Shown piece after piece: positions 63,990 through 64,000 of a stretch of DNA of 64,000 nt (the first letter of the stretch is position 1; each line of letters begins with the position of its first letter). The notes beneath the pieces are model-generated. The model searched no databases, had not been told where the DNA came from, and saw nothing but the letters and a program-made list of their open reading frames with translations. The position numbers were made by a program, and so were the translations under genes. This DNA comes from Rebecca billardiae RCC1528. Taxonomy: Eukaryota > Haptophyta. The stretch covers positions 2,289,177 to 2,353,176 of the forward strand of contig OZ251233.1 of NCBI GenBank assembly GCA_965240325.2, in the 5' to 3' direction.

Positions 63990-64000
63990 GATACTCGCTA

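Overview
This window is the right-hand end of a chromosome from a nuclear genome of a eukaryotic microalga. The evidence is a G-strand TTAGGG telomere at the right edge (about 61,741-63,990), very GC-rich coding DNA, and single genes on both strands with short spliceosomal introns. Ten introns could be placed by eye. Nine of their donors begin GTGCG and most acceptors end in CAG inside GC-rich sequence. A plastid-type ClpR-like gene, cell-wall-like Pro-rich glycoproteins, a dynein light chain and H-NOX signalling fit a flagellated alga. Telomere type and base composition make a haptophyte (for example the Pavlova/Diacronema or Emiliania/Chrysochromulina groups) my best guess, but this is inference.

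The left part (1-28,740) is gene-dense. It holds a catalytically dead ClpP-like (ClpR) subunit, a membrane-anchored FkbM-type methyltransferase, a HAD phosphatase divergent from a GT14 glycosyltransferase, an MFS transporter divergent from a three-exon Tctex-type dynein light chain, a decayed 3.5-kb DNA transposon, a sulfotransferase, a large H-NOX/six-helix/histidine-kinase/receiver hybrid, a BAP31-like ER protein, a makorin-type RING/C3H1 ubiquitin ligase, a 460-bp MITE, an unknown protein, and a four-exon secreted LamG-like/Pro-rich protein. FkbM methyltransferase, GT14, sulfotransferase, the LamG-like protein and the later ShKT protein all point to secretory-pathway or cell-surface glycan work, but no operon-like arrangement is implied.

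From 28,740 to 35,600 lies a repeat island. It contains (TA)n tracts, LINE-like 3'-end fragments that repeatedly abut TA runs, an 874-bp palindrome, and a duplicated two-block repeat. A second gene island (35,600-50,320) carries a two-helix membrane protein with clustered basophilic-kinase sites, a 1.35-kb-residue Ala-rich protein, a secreted ShKT-domain protein, a membrane protein with a TIR-like domain, and a SAM-domain membrane protein. These are interrupted at 41-44.5 kb by an apparently non-coding, possibly transposon-derived stretch.

The last 14 kb (50.3-64 kb) is subtelomere. It has no gene I can defend, several inverted-repeat elements, a ~206-bp tandem repeat, a degenerate GC-rich repeat family that also occurs at 48.6-49 kb, a coiled-coil gene fragment directly abutting the telomere, and 2.2 kb of TTAGGG repeats. 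The two most unusual signals are the H-NOX hybrid kinase and a ~45-bp dispersed sequence found four times, each time just upstream of a start codon, with an apparent empty site elsewhere in the window.
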